A stretch of DNA of 64,000 nt from Ruficoccus sp. ZRK36 (GTDB lineage Bacteria; Verrucomicrobiota; Verrucomicrobiia; Opitutales; Cerasicoccaceae), in NCBI RefSeq assembly GCF_019603315.1, contig NZ_CP080649.1:1906176-1970175 (forward strand), given 5' to 3'. The position numbers were made by a program, and so were the translations under genes. The notes under the pieces were generated by a model. It was not told where the DNA came from. It was given only the letters and a program-made list of their open reading frames with translations, and did no database searches. Within the stretch, counting starts at the first letter, position 1. The number at the start of each line of letters is the position of its first letter. Positions 25,306 through 33,649 of the stretch are shown piece by piece.

Positions 25306-25779
25306 ATGAAAGCTTTGATCATCCGTTGTCTTTTCGTCGCCTCCCTGCTGTTACCCGGTCTGCTCCGGGCAGAAACGGTCAATCCGCAGGCGGCGATCAT
25401 CGGGACCTGGGTGATTGATTCGGAGGAGAGCTGGGCCAACTTTGAGGATTCTTCGGAGTGGGCACAGATGACCCCTGAGCAGCGGGTGGACTTCAGCGCG
25501 ACGATGTGGCCCAAGGCTCTCGAAAAGCTGCTTTTCACCGCCTACCATTTCTCAAAGGGTGAGATCACAATCGTCCACAAGGAGAACCAGATCCGCATCC
25601 CCGCGCGCTACATCACTGCCAGCGGGAAAACCTTGACTGTGATCATGGGCGAGCAGCCCAACGTCACCACGCTGACCATCACCTTTTATAACGCTGATCA
25701 AATCAACATCCGCTCAGCCGGTGAAGTCCGCCCCAACTACTATGTGTGGAAGCGGCGCGGTAAGGCTCAGCAGCCCTGA
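25306..25779 (+). CDS. Small exported protein, unknown, lipocalin-like start
   Basis: This 157-residue protein has a clear signal peptide (MKALIIRCLFVASLLLPGLLRA). The mature part begins IIGTWVIDSEESW, a pattern seen in lipocalin-like and other small beta-barrel proteins, and then alternates beta-strand-like segments (ITIVHKENQIRIP, KTLTVIMG, NVTTLTITFYN). No family was recognised. It lies between the Ldh2 and KDG kinase genes with gaps of 81 and 47 bp, so it is probably transcribed with the uronate genes. Any link to uronates is inferred from position only. Confidence 0.7.
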   Translation: MKALIIRCLFVASLLLPGLLRAETVNPQAAIIGTWVIDSEESWANFEDSSEWAQMTPEQRVDFSATMWPKALEKLLFTAYHFSKGEITIVHKENQIRIPARYITASGKTLTVIMGEQPNVTTLTITFYNADQINIRSAGEVRPNYYVWKRRGKAQQP

Positions 25780-25826
25780 ACATTTAAACCATCAAATCCT
25801 TAGATAGACCTAAAGAGACACTACCC

Positions 25827-26924
25827 ATGGCCATTGATATCAAGCCCAAGGAATCCTGCCAATATGACATTATCTCGCTCGGCGAGGTGATGCTGCGCCT
25901 CGACCCCGGTGAGGGCCGCGTGCACACCGCCCGTCAGTTCACCGCCTGGGAAGGTGGCGGCGAGTATAACGTGGCCCGTGGCCTGCGCCGCTGCTTCGGC
26001 CTGCGCGCCGCAGTGGTGACCGCCTTTGCCGAGAACCCCGTCGGTCGCCTGATCGAGGACTTTATCCTGCAGGGTGGCGTCGATACCCGCTTTATCCAGT
26101 GGAAGGACTACGATGGCGTCGGCCGTACCGTGCGTAACGGCCTCAACTTCACCGAGCGCGGCTACGGTATCCGTGGCGCTGTCGGCGTGCCGGACCGTGG
26201 CCACACCGCAGCCAGCCAGCTCAAGGTCGGCGACGTTGACTGGGAATACATTTTCGGCGAATGCGGCGTGCGCTGGTTCCACACCGGTGGCATCTATGCA
26301 GCCCTTTCCGACACCACGCCGGACGTTGTCATCGAGGCGGTCAAGATCGCCAAGAAGCACGGCACCATCGTCTCCTACGACCTCAACTACCGCCCCTCGC
26401 TGTGGAAGTCCATCGGTGGCCACGCCAAGTGCCAGGAAGTCAACCGCGAGATCGCCAAGTACGTGGACGTCATGATCGGCAACGAAGAAGACTTCACCGC
26501 GTGCCTCGGCTTCGAGGTCGAGGGTGTGAGCGAGCAGATCGGTAACATCCAGGTCGAAAGCTTTAAGAAGATGATCGCCACCGCCGTGAAGGAGTTCCCG
26601 AACTTCCAGGCCACTGGCACGACGTTGCGCGAGGTCCACACCGCCACCGTCAACGACTGGAGCGCCATTTGCTGGCACGACGGCGAGTTCTACGAGTCGC
26701 AGCAGTACCCGCGCCTTGAGATCATGGACCGCGTCGGCGGCGGCGACAGCTTCGCCAGCGGCCTCGTCTATGGCTTCCTCGCCAAGAACGACCCGCAGCA
26801 GGCCGTCGACTACGGTGCCGCCCACGGTGCCCTCGCCATGACCACCCCCGGTGACACCACCATGGCCTCCTGCAAGGAAGTCGAAAAGATCATGAAGGGC
26901 GGCGGCGCCCGCGTCGTGCGCTAG
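25827..26924 (+). CDS. kdgK: 2-keto-3-deoxygluconate kinase (PfkB family)
   Basis: This 365-residue PfkB protein opens with SLGEVMLRLDPGEGRVHTA (about 17-35), a KdgK-type N-terminus. The KdgK hallmark YDLNYRPSLW is at 184-193. The catalytic motif is DRVGGGDSFASG (301-312), with Asp307 as base and Gly-Gly-Gly instead of the GAG of ribokinases. KDG kinase makes KDPG, the common step of galacturonate and glucuronate breakdown before the aldolase. Its place between uxaE and uxaC fits. No KDPG aldolase gene is in the window. Confidence 0.85.
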   Translation: MAIDIKPKESCQYDIISLGEVMLRLDPGEGRVHTARQFTAWEGGGEYNVARGLRRCFGLRAAVVTAFAENPVGRLIEDFILQGGVDTRFIQWKDYDGVGRTVRNGLNFTERGYGIRGAVGVPDRGHTAASQLKVGDVDWEYIFGECGVRWFHTGGIYAALSDTTPDVVIEAVKIAKKHGTIVSYDLNYRPSLWKSIGGHAKCQEVNREIAKYVDVMIGNEEDFTACLGFEVEGVSEQIGNIQVESFKKMIATAVKEFPNFQATGTTLREVHTATVNDWSAICWHDGEFYESQQYPRLEIMDRVGGGDSFASGLVYGFLAKNDPQQAVDYGAAHGALAMTTPGDTTMASCKEVEKIMKGGGARVVR

Positions 26925-26942
26925 AATTGAAAATATATTTAT

Positions 26943-27395
26943 AACCGCAAAGAGCGCAAAGGGCACAAAGAGGTTCGAAACGATGGACGTCGAAGCAGCA
27001 GCTGGGACCGTTATCGATGCTGCCATTGAGGTGCATCGCTTACTGGGGCCCGGACTGTTGGAGAATGCGTACGAGCTTTGTCTGGCGCACGAGTTGTCCC
27101 TCCGGGGTGTAAGCTTTGTGCGCCAGAAGTGTCTTCCTGTCGTCTATAAGGATTACCAGGTTGAAGATGCCTATCGTGTGGATTTGCTCGTGGAGAATTG
27201 TCTGCTGGTTGAACTGAAGTCTGTCGAAAAAATGACTGATGTTCACATGGCCCAGGTCCTTACATACTTAAAATTGTCTGACCTACAGCTTGGATTACTT
27301 CTCAACTTTAACACGACCCTTATGAAGCATGGGATTCGACGAGTGGTGCACAATTACCACCCAAGCTCTTCGTGTTCTTAGCGTTCTTTGCGGTT
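26943..27395. mobile_element. Palindromic element C: 30-bp inverted repeats enclosing a GxxExxY gene
   Basis: The left arm 26943-26972 and right arm 27366-27395 are inverted copies matching at 25 of 30 positions, built of units around GCAAAGA. The right arm overlaps the end of the GxxExxY frame, so the last residues (PSSSCS) and stop codon are encoded by repeat sequence. Arm-gene-arm structure and insertion in an operon gap suggest a mobile or domesticated cassette. No transposase is present. Confidence 0.7.
26983..27381 (+). CDS. GxxExxY protein (PD-(D/E)xK-like), within palindromic element C
   Basis: This 132-residue protein carries the family-naming motif in LLGPGLLENAYE (GLLENAY, about residues 24-30). 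VDLLVENCLLVELKSVE (about 68-84) matches the D...ExK core of the PD-(D/E)xK nuclease fold. The family is widespread and its role is unknown. The gene is inserted between kdgK and the SDR gene and has visibly lower GC and different codon use from both neighbours. That composition and the flanking inverted repeats point to acquisition by transfer. It probably has nothing to do with uronate metabolism. Confidence 0.88.
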   Translation: MDVEAAAGTVIDAAIEVHRLLGPGLLENAYELCLAHELSLRGVSFVRQKCLPVVYKDYQVEDAYRVDLLVENCLLVELKSVEKMTDVHMAQVLTYLKLSDLQLGLLLNFNTTLMKHGIRRVVHNYHPSSSCS

Positions 27396-27415
27396 AATCC
27401 GAATAACTTAAAACC

Positions 27416-28195
27416 ATGTCTGATTACTTAAACAAACTTTTCTCCCTCGAAGGTAAAACCGCGGTCATCATCGGTGGCACGGGTGAGCTCTGCGGTGCGA
27501 TGGCCGAGGGCCTGGCTGGTGCCGGAGCCGAGGTCGTACTCGTTGGCCGCAGCGAGGAGAAGGCTGCCGCTCGTCTCGAAAAACTCCGCGCCTTCCACGG
27601 CAAGAGCTACTTTGAGTCCTGCGAAGTTGGTGACTCCGAACAGCGCAAGGACCTCCTCGAGCGCGTGCTCAAGAAGTCCGGTCAGGTCGATATCCTGGTC
27701 AACGGTGCCGGTGTGAACAGCCCGACTCCGTTCTTCGAGATCACCGAGGAAGAGGTCGACCGCATCCTCGACGTTAACTTCAAGGCCCTGCTGTCCTGCT
27801 GCCAGGTCTTCGGTAAGTACTTTGTCGAGCGCGGCCAAGGTGGCTCGATTATCAACGTCGGCTCCATGTCCGGGGTGACGCCGCTCTCGCGCGTGTTCAC
27901 TTACTCGGCCAGCAAGGCAGCCGTCCACAACCTCTCGAAGAACCTCGCCCGCGAGTGGGCCACGCAGAAGATCCGCGTTAACACCCTCGTGCCCGGATTC
28001 TTCCCCGCCGAGCAGAACCGCAAGGTCCTCACGCCTGAGCGCGTTGAGCAGATCATGGGGCACACCCCGATGAAGCGTTTCGGCGAAGCCGCCGAGCTGA
28101 TCGGTGCGACCATCCTGCTCGCCAGCGATGCCGGTAGCTTTATCACCGGGGCCGAGATCCTTGTCGACGGTGGCTACGCCGCCATGACGATCTAG
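27416..28195 (+). CDS. SDR-family D-mannonate/fructuronate oxidoreductase (UxuB-like, YjmF type)
   Basis: This 259-residue classical SDR has a glycine-rich cofactor loop GGTGELCG (20-27), NGAG (96-99) and a catalytic serine in VGSMS (148-152). Tyr163 and Lys167 fall in YSASK, and the C-terminus is [13 protein letters not shown]. Beginning with [11 protein letters not shown], it resembles SDRs annotated as D-mannonate oxidoreductase, which reduce D-fructuronate to D-mannonate. That would place it between UxaC/UxaE and a mannonate dehydratase (UxuA), which is absent here. It could also be a 2-deoxy-gluconate dehydrogenase (KduD-like). The context favours the first. Confidence 0.78.
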   Translation: MSDYLNKLFSLEGKTAVIIGGTGELCGAMAEGLAGAGAEVVLVGRSEEKAAARLEKLRAFHGKSYFESCEVGDSEQRKDLLERVLKKSGQVDILVNGAGVNSPTPFFEITEEEVDRILDVNFKALLSCCQVFGKYFVERGQGGSIINVGSMSGVTPLSRVFTYSASKAAVHNLSKNLAREWATQKIRVNTLVPGFFPAEQNRKVLTPERVEQIMGHTPMKRFGEAAELIGATILLASDAGSFITGAEILVDGGYAAMTI

Positions 28196-28212
28196 TGTAA
28201 ACATCAAGAACT

Positions 28213-28351
28213 GGCCACAGAGCTCACAGAGGAGGCACCGAGCCCACAGAGCGGGTGCTTTCTTTTTTATTCAAAAACAAACACGTGTAAGCTTTTTCGT
28301 ATTCATCTTTTAAAGACAAACATCTCTGTGCTCTCAGTGAGCTCTGTGACC
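28213..28351. repeat. Palindromic element B (ACAGAG-rich), containing ACACGTGT
   Basis: The left arm 28213-28251 is a near copy of the left arm of element A. The right arm 28324-28351 is its inverted partner, matching at 17 of the outer 19 positions. The 72-bp centre is AT-rich and contains the candidate operator at 28281-28288. The element fills most of the 193-bp gap between the SDR gene and uxaC, so it could carry or disrupt regulatory signals there. Confidence 0.78.
28281..28288. promoter_or_regulatory. ACACGTGT palindrome, candidate uronate operator (site 3)
   Basis: This is the same 8-mer as sites 1 and 2, here about 100 bp upstream of the uxaC start and inside the loop of palindromic element B. 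Its presence suggests an internal promoter for uxaC under the same repressor. Confidence 0.45.
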
Positions 28352-28388
28352 CAAACATTTTCTCCCGAACCCACCAACCACCACGCCC

Positions 28389-29798
28389 ATGAAACCCTTC
28401 ATCCACGACGATTTCCTCCTGCAGACCGAGGCCGCCCGGCGCCTCTATCACGACTACGCCAAGGACGAGCCGATCTTTGACTACCACTGCCACCTGCCTC
28501 CGCAGGACGTGGCCGCCGACCGCCGCTTCGCGAACCTCTTCGAGATCTGGCTGGAGGGTGACCACTACAAGTGGCGCGCCATGCGCACCAACGGTGTGTC
28601 CGAGGAGCTATGCACCGGCGGGGCCGACCCGTACGACAAGTTCCTCGCCTGGTGTAAGACCGTCCCCAACACCCTGCGTAACCCGCTCTACCACTGGAGC
28701 CATCTGGAGCTGGTGCGCTACTTCGGGATCGACGAGATCGTCAACGAAAAGACGGCCCCGGCCATCTGGGAGGCCGCCAACGCTCGTCTGGCCGAGCCCG
28801 ACATGAGCGCCAAGGGTATTCTCGACAAGTTTGATGTGCGTGTGGTCTGCACGACGGATGATCCGGTTGACTCGCTGGAGCACCATCAGGCCATCGCCGC
28901 CTCCGGGATCAAGACCCGCATCTACCCGACCTTCCGCCCTGACAAGGCCATGCAGCTCGCTGACCTCGACGCCTACGGCGCGTGGTGTGACAAGCTCGCC
29001 GCCGTCTCCGGCGTGGACACCGGCACCTTCCAGGGACTGCTTGATGGTATCAAGCAGCGCCACGACTTCTTCCACAGCATGGGAGGGCGTCTCTCCGACC
29101 ACGGCATGAACCACTGCCCGACGGAGATCTGCGACAAGGCCGAAGCGACCCGTATCTTTGAGAAGACCCGCGCCAAGCAGGCCGTGACTCCGGCCGAGGA
29201 AAACCGTCTCGCGGGTTTCCTCATGGTTTACTTCGGTCAGCTCGACGCTGAGAAGGGCTGGACGAAGCAGCTCCACCTCGGCGCCATGCGTAATAACAAC
29301 GCAGCCTCGCTGCGTAACCTCGGCCCGGACACCGGCTTTGACTCGATCGGTGATTACCCGCAGGGCGTGGCGCTCTCGCGCTACCTCGACGCGCTGGCCA
29401 CCGACGGCTGCCTGCCGAAGATCGTCATGTACAACCTCAACCCGGCCGACAACTACCTCTTTGCCACCATGGCGGGTAACTTCCAGGACGGCACCGAGGC
29501 CGGTAAGATCCAGTTCGGCAGCGGCTGGTGGTTCCTCGATCAAAAGGAGGGTATGGAGATGCAGATGAATGCGCTGGGTAACCTCGGCCTGTTCTCACGC
29601 TTTGTCGGTATGCTGACGGACTCCCGCAGCTTCCTGAGCTACCCGCGCCACGAGTATTTCCGCCGCGTGATGTGTAATCTCGTCGGTGGCGAAATGGAGC
29701 GCGGTGAGCTGCCGGGTGACTTCGAGCTGGTCGGCGGGATGATCAAAAACATCTGCTTCGATAACGCGCGTAACTTCTTTGGGCTGGAACTCGGGTAA
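28389..29798 (+). CDS. uxaC: Glucuronate/galacturonate isomerase
   Basis: This 469-residue protein has the normal UxaC length. Conserved blocks include FDYHCHLPPQD (30-40, with metal ligands His33 and His35), VVCTTDDPVDSLEHH, FRPDKAMQL, LHLGAMRNNN and GSGWWFLDQKEGM. The C-terminal SYPRHEYFRRVMCNLVG is also typical. The enzyme converts D-glucuronate to D-fructuronate and D-galacturonate to D-tagaturonate. With UxaE, the SDR reductase and KDG kinase it supports catabolism of both uronates. A candidate operator lies upstream. Confidence 0.95.
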   Translation: MKPFIHDDFLLQTEAARRLYHDYAKDEPIFDYHCHLPPQDVAADRRFANLFEIWLEGDHYKWRAMRTNGVSEELCTGGADPYDKFLAWCKTVPNTLRNPLYHWSHLELVRYFGIDEIVNEKTAPAIWEAANARLAEPDMSAKGILDKFDVRVVCTTDDPVDSLEHHQAIAASGIKTRIYPTFRPDKAMQLADLDAYGAWCDKLAAVSGVDTGTFQGLLDGIKQRHDFFHSMGGRLSDHGMNHCPTEICDKAEATRIFEKTRAKQAVTPAEENRLAGFLMVYFGQLDAEKGWTKQLHLGAMRNNNAASLRNLGPDTGFDSIGDYPQGVALSRYLDALATDGCLPKIVMYNLNPADNYLFATMAGNFQDGTEAGKIQFGSGWWFLDQKEGMEMQMNALGNLGLFSRFVGMLTDSRSFLSYPRHEYFRRVMCNLVGGEMERGELPGDFELVGGMIKNICFDNARNFFGLELG

Positions 29799-29822
29799 AA
29801 TAAGTCTGATAGTGTCGGCGTC

Positions 29823-30530
29823 ATGCGCCGTCTTATCTGTTTTTTCCTGCTGCTCGCAGCTAGCTTTTCGCACGCCCGCACCTGGACGGATGTCCAGGGG
29901 CGGACCATGGATGCCGAGGCCGTCTCCTTTGAGGGAGACGGCTTGGTCAACTTCCGTAAGACCGACGGGATGGTCTATTCCTTTCCGTTGGCTTCATTGT
30001 GCGCTGAGGACCAGGCCTATCTTCAGGAGCAGCTCGCCACTGGCCAGTTAAAGGCTGCCCCGCTGGAGCCGACTGGCTTTACCTCCTGGCTGGATATCAA
30101 TCTCGTATCTCTCCAGAACGGCACGCTGCAGCGTCTGCGTGATGCGGATATGTCACAGGTCAAGTACATCGCCGTGTACCAGTCGGCGCACTGGTGCCCG
30201 CCGTGCCGCCAGTTCACACCGAAGCTGGTCAAGTTCTACAACCGGCAGAGGCCTAAGCACCCGAACTTCGAGATCGTATTCGTCAGCAGCGATCGCGACG
30301 AGGAGGCCATGCAGAAGTATATGGAAGAGATGGAGATGCCCTGGCCCGCTATCGAGTATGATCGCCGTAAGAGCGGTCAGGTGGATAAGTCCTCCGGCAA
30401 TGGCATCCCCTGTCTCATGATCTTTGACCGCGAGGGTAATGTGATCATGGACAGCTACACCGACGGCGGAGAAAAGTATATCGGCCCGACCGCTGTCATG
30501 CGCCGTTTGGGCGAACTCATCGCCGAGTAG
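29823..30530 (+). CDS. Exported SHD1-thioredoxin-like (nucleoredoxin-type) protein
   Basis: This 235-residue protein has a signal peptide (about 1-18). An SHD1-like domain follows (RTWTDVQGRTMDAEAVSFEG to FPLASLCAEDQAYL, about 19-70). A thioredoxin-fold domain (about 88-235) has redox motif WCPPC (124-128) and the nucleoredoxin/TlpA-like VFVSSDRDEEAMQKYMEEM. SHD1 plus thioredoxin is a combination typical of Verrucomicrobiota and Planctomycetota. It probably acts in the periplasm in disulfide exchange. It follows uxaC by 24 bp, so it may be co-transcribed, but there is no functional link. Confidence 0.85.
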   Translation: MRRLICFFLLLAASFSHARTWTDVQGRTMDAEAVSFEGDGLVNFRKTDGMVYSFPLASLCAEDQAYLQEQLATGQLKAAPLEPTGFTSWLDINLVSLQNGTLQRLRDADMSQVKYIAVYQSAHWCPPCRQFTPKLVKFYNRQRPKHPNFEIVFVSSDRDEEAMQKYMEEMEMPWPAIEYDRRKSGQVDKSSGNGIPCLMIFDREGNVIMDSYTDGGEKYIGPTAVMRRLGELIAE

Positions 30531-30547
30531 GAGCCTTTCTGGTCCGC

Positions 30548-31996
30548 CTAGCTTTGATTCGGTGGTGTGTCGGTGGGGGCAGGCTGGGTCTCCGCCAGCT
30601 TGCCGACAGAGCGGATCATGGCGCTAAAGATGTACTTGTGCACGAGGTACAGGCTGTACCAGTAGAGCACGCCGGGGAACCCCTGCGGGCGAAAGATCGC
30701 GCTCTGGACGAGTCGTGTGCCGCTACCCTCGGGCCAGGCTTCCCACTGCAGCCAGGCGCGGCCGGGCACTTTCATTTCGGCGCGCAGGCGCAGCAGCTTG
30801 GGTTCGCGGACCTCCTCGACCCGCCAGAAGTCCACCGTCTCGCCGGGCAGGAGCTTTTGCGGGTCCCGGCGTCCCCGCCGCAGACCCGGTCCGCCCACCA
30901 CACGGTCCATCATCCCGCGTAGCCGCCAGGCCCAGTTCATGACGAGCCAGCCGCGATCACCGCCGAGACTGCAGAAGGCCCGAAACGCCGCCTCCGGATC
31001 GGCGTCAACATGGAGCGTACGCTCTTCCCGGATCGTGCCCTCCCAGTCGATCAGGCGGTAGGTGGGGCCTTCGCCGAGGGCTCCGCTCCAGCGTGTCTCG
31101 ATGTCGCTGTGGGAGATTTTGATCAAAGCCAGCTCGACCGCCTCGATGTAGGGGAGGGGCTCGATCATCGGAAACAGCTCTCGTGCCCGGCTGATATCCG
31201 CCTCCAGCGGCTGGACGATCCCCTCGATCAGAGGCACGGCGAGGCTGTTGGGGATGGGGGTGACCAGGCCCACCCAGCGTGCCGCCAGCCCCGGTGTCAG
31301 CACGGGAAGCGGATAGATGAAGCGCTTCAGCCCACGCACCTGCGCGTAGCCTAGCATCATTTCCTTAAAGGTCATAGCGCTGGGAGCACCCACCTCAACG
31401 ATCCCCAGAGGCGGCTGATTGAGTGCCTCGATCAGATAGGCCAGAATGTCGCGGACCGCGATTGGCTGGACGAGGTTTTTAACCCACTTGGGGGCGACCA
31501 TGACGGGGAGCCGCTCCGTCAGGTAGCGCACCATCTCAAAGCTGGCCGAGCCCGAGCCGATGATCGGCCCGGCGCGAAACTCCGTCACCGGCAGGTGTTC
31601 ACGCAGGATGTCACCCGTGCTGGCGCGGCTCTGCAAGTGTCGCGAGACTTGCGTGCTGCGGGGCATGAGTCCGCCCAGGTAGATCGTGTGCGGAATGTGA
31701 CGTGCAGCCTCGCAGAAGTGCCGGGCAGCGGCGTTGTCCCGCCCCTCGAATCCGCTGCCGCTGTTCATGGAGTGGACGAGGTAGTAGGCGGCGTCAAAGC
31801 CCTCCAACTGCCGGGTCCACTCACCCTCGCCATCGAGCAGGTCACCCTGAAGGATGGAAACTTGCGGGAACCACGGGCGTCCCTCCAGCCGGGTCGGATC
31901 GCGGGCCAACACCGTCACGTGATGACCCGCAGCGAGCAGGCGGGGAGCGAGACGCCCACCGATATACCCGGTAGCTCCGGTGAGGAGGATGCGCAT
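30548..31996 (-). CDS. NAD(P)-binding SDR-type protein with DUF2867 domain
   Basis: From the ATG at 31996 the protein has 482 residues. The N-terminal atypical SDR domain (1-about 300) has the nucleotide-binding motif LLTGATGYIGGRL and continues with VLARDP, LQGDLLD, YYLVHSM and FRAGPIIGSGSASFEM. The C-terminal about 150 residues form a DUF2867 domain with RLIDWEGTIREERTL, GGDRGWL, and a closing WYSLYLVHKYIF membrane-like stretch. The pairing is common and the protein is annotated only as an oxidoreductase. A TTG-led start at 32008 adds four residues. It converges on the SHD1-thioredoxin gene, 17 bp apart. Confidence 0.87.
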   Translation of the reverse strand: MRILLTGATGYIGGRLAPRLLAAGHHVTVLARDPTRLEGRPWFPQVSILQGDLLDGEGEWTRQLEGFDAAYYLVHSMNSGSGFEGRDNAAARHFCEAARHIPHTIYLGGLMPRSTQVSRHLQSRASTGDILREHLPVTEFRAGPIIGSGSASFEMVRYLTERLPVMVAPKWVKNLVQPIAVRDILAYLIEALNQPPLGIVEVGAPSAMTFKEMMLGYAQVRGLKRFIYPLPVLTPGLAARWVGLVTPIPNSLAVPLIEGIVQPLEADISRARELFPMIEPLPYIEAVELALIKISHSDIETRWSGALGEGPTYRLIDWEGTIREERTLHVDADPEAAFRAFCSLGGDRGWLVMNWAWRLRGMMDRVVGGPGLRRGRRDPQKLLPGETVDFWRVEEVREPKLLRLRAEMKVPGRAWLQWEAWPEGSGTRLVQSAIFRPQGFPGVLYWYSLYLVHKYIFSAMIRSVGKLAETQPAPTDTPPNQS

Positions 31997-32063
31997 GCGT
32001 TGAATCAATACACCGTGAGGTGTTTTTCAACTCATCGCGGCATCTTGCTGGCCTGTTCGGAAA

Positions 32064-33374
32064 CTATTCCGCTTCAACCGGAGGCTGCTTGCCCTGCACA
32101 ATATCGTTGAGCCAGAGTCTCTCCTGCGCACGGAATGTCTCGTGGGAGTTGAGCTTCGTGCTCTTGTGGCCAGCCGGGGGCATGGGAATCACTTCCACCG
32201 GGCCCTGGATCTGGTTGGCGGCGGCGTAGACGCCGGGAGCCGGGCAGGTTGTGTCACCGAGGCCGACACCGATCAGGGTGGGGCACTTGATCTTCGAGCA
32301 GAAGTTGACCACATCGTAGTACTCGGCGGCGCGGCGAACCGCTTCGGGGTCCTTGTCCTTGGTGGCGTAGTACCATTTGGGCCAGCCGGGGGAGTTCCCG
32401 GCGACAGGGCCGTTGAGGTCGCAGCCGGCAGGCACATTGGCGATAGCAGCGGTGACGACATCGTTGCAAAGCGCGGCGGTGACAAGCGTCTGCAGGCCAC
32501 CCTGGCTGCCACCCCGTACGACGAGTATCTTGCCGTCCCAGTCGGGGCGGGTCTTCAGGTAGCGCACTGCCTGGTAGCAGGACAGATACATGCGCAGAAA
32601 GTAGCTGGTTTCGCGGTCGTCGTTACCGATGTCTGGATACCTCTTGAGGTCGCCGTTCTTGAGCTCGCTGTAGTACTCCTTCGACTCGTAGATCGGCAGG
32701 TCGTGGGCGATGATGTTCATCGCCAGCCAGCCAGACTCGGCAGGGCTGCAGACCCAGCTTTTAGAGAGAGGGTAGACTCCAGCGTACTGCACGATGAGCA
32801 GGGCCGGGAGCTTGCCCTTGGCATCCTTGGGGCGGGCGATCTGGCCATGGACTTTGCTGCCGTTGATGTTATCCAGAGTGACCTGCCACAGCTCGACGTC
32901 ATCCCGGTTGGTGGCTTCCGGCGTGAGCTCGGGGTTCAGCGGGATGCTGTTGATCAGCTTGATCTTTTCGGACCAGAACGCGTCGAAGTCCGCGGGCTTG
33001 GGCAGCGAGGGCTCAATCTTTTCCGGGGAGAAGGCCGCACCGGTGATGGCCTTGATGTTGCCGGACTTGACCTCAAACATCAGCGTGCCGGGGTTGTCGC
33101 GGGTCGTGGTAAAGCTGCCCTTGCCGTCCGTCAGGGTCACGGTGCCCTTGTCGATGGTGCCGAGGGCGTTGGATTTGACCTGATAGGTAGCCGACTCGGG
33201 GGCGGCTTCGCCATCAGCGAGATCAACGGTCTCAATCGTCCAGGTGACATTCTCACCGGGGGTGTAGATGCCGTCTTCGTGGTCGGTGCGGACTTTAAAG
33301 TCCGCCGCCCACACGGCGGTGGAAAGGCTCAGGGCTCCAAGGATAAGGAGGGGGTTCAGGCGAGATACATGCAT
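32064..33374 (-). CDS. Exported acetyl xylan esterase/CE7-like alpha/beta hydrolase
   Basis: This 436-residue protein has a signal peptide (cleavage near Ala23-Ala24). An N-terminal beta-sandwich domain (about 25-118) precedes an AXE1/CE7-type alpha/beta hydrolase (about 125-430). The catalytic triad is visible as Ser290 in RGGSQGG, Asp374 in GVGLGDTTCPAPG and His403 in PAGHKS. CE7 enzymes remove acetyl groups from xylo-oligosaccharides and related acetyl esters, which fits polysaccharide use. It is divergent from the RND operon over a 275-bp gap and appears monocistronic. Confidence 0.86.
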   Translation of the reverse strand: MHVSRLNPLLILGALSLSTAVWAADFKVRTDHEDGIYTPGENVTWTIETVDLADGEAAPESATYQVKSNALGTIDKGTVTLTDGKGSFTTTRDNPGTLMFEVKSGNIKAITGAAFSPEKIEPSLPKPADFDAFWSEKIKLINSIPLNPELTPEATNRDDVELWQVTLDNINGSKVHGQIARPKDAKGKLPALLIVQYAGVYPLSKSWVCSPAESGWLAMNIIAHDLPIYESKEYYSELKNGDLKRYPDIGNDDRETSYFLRMYLSCYQAVRYLKTRPDWDGKILVVRGGSQGGLQTLVTAALCNDVVTAAIANVPAGCDLNGPVAGNSPGWPKWYYATKDKDPEAVRRAAEYYDVVNFCSKIKCPTLIGVGLGDTTCPAPGVYAAANQIQGPVEVIPMPPAGHKSTKLNSHETFRAQERLWLNDIVQGKQPPVEAE

Positions 33375-33649
33375 GATGAAACGATGTTAACTGGAGTTAC
33401 GAGAACAAGCTGGCTGTCCTGCGCTTGGCGGCGGCCAGAGCAAAGCGTTGATTAAGTCGCATGCGAGGCGATGGGTCAAGGCTGTGGTGGGGAGACTGTT
33501 GCAGGCACAGGTGAGCACAGGTGCCGGGATGTTTATAGTTGCTGCTCGGACGGTGAGTAGTAACATGCCGTCAGTCCCTTCGATGTTCATACGTGCCAGT
33601 TGTCGCTCTCTATCTGGCTGGCCTGTGTGGACACTTATTTGTTTCTCCC
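33375..33649. other. Divergent region between the esterase and RND operons
   Basis: This 275-bp gap should hold promoters for both directions. No inverted repeat, clear promoter hexamers or small gene could be supported. Confidence 0.35.

Noticed and set aside
25821..27026. 401-codon open frame on the minus strand opposite kdgK
   Set aside because: It mirrors kdgK, whose motifs are unmistakable. The antisense product is Val/Ala/Gly/Asp-rich low complexity, typical of antisense frames in GC-rich genes.
32142..33455. 437-codon plus-strand frame opposite the CE7-like esterase
   Set aside because: The opposite strand has a signal peptide and full catalytic triad; this frame has neither motif nor plausible composition.
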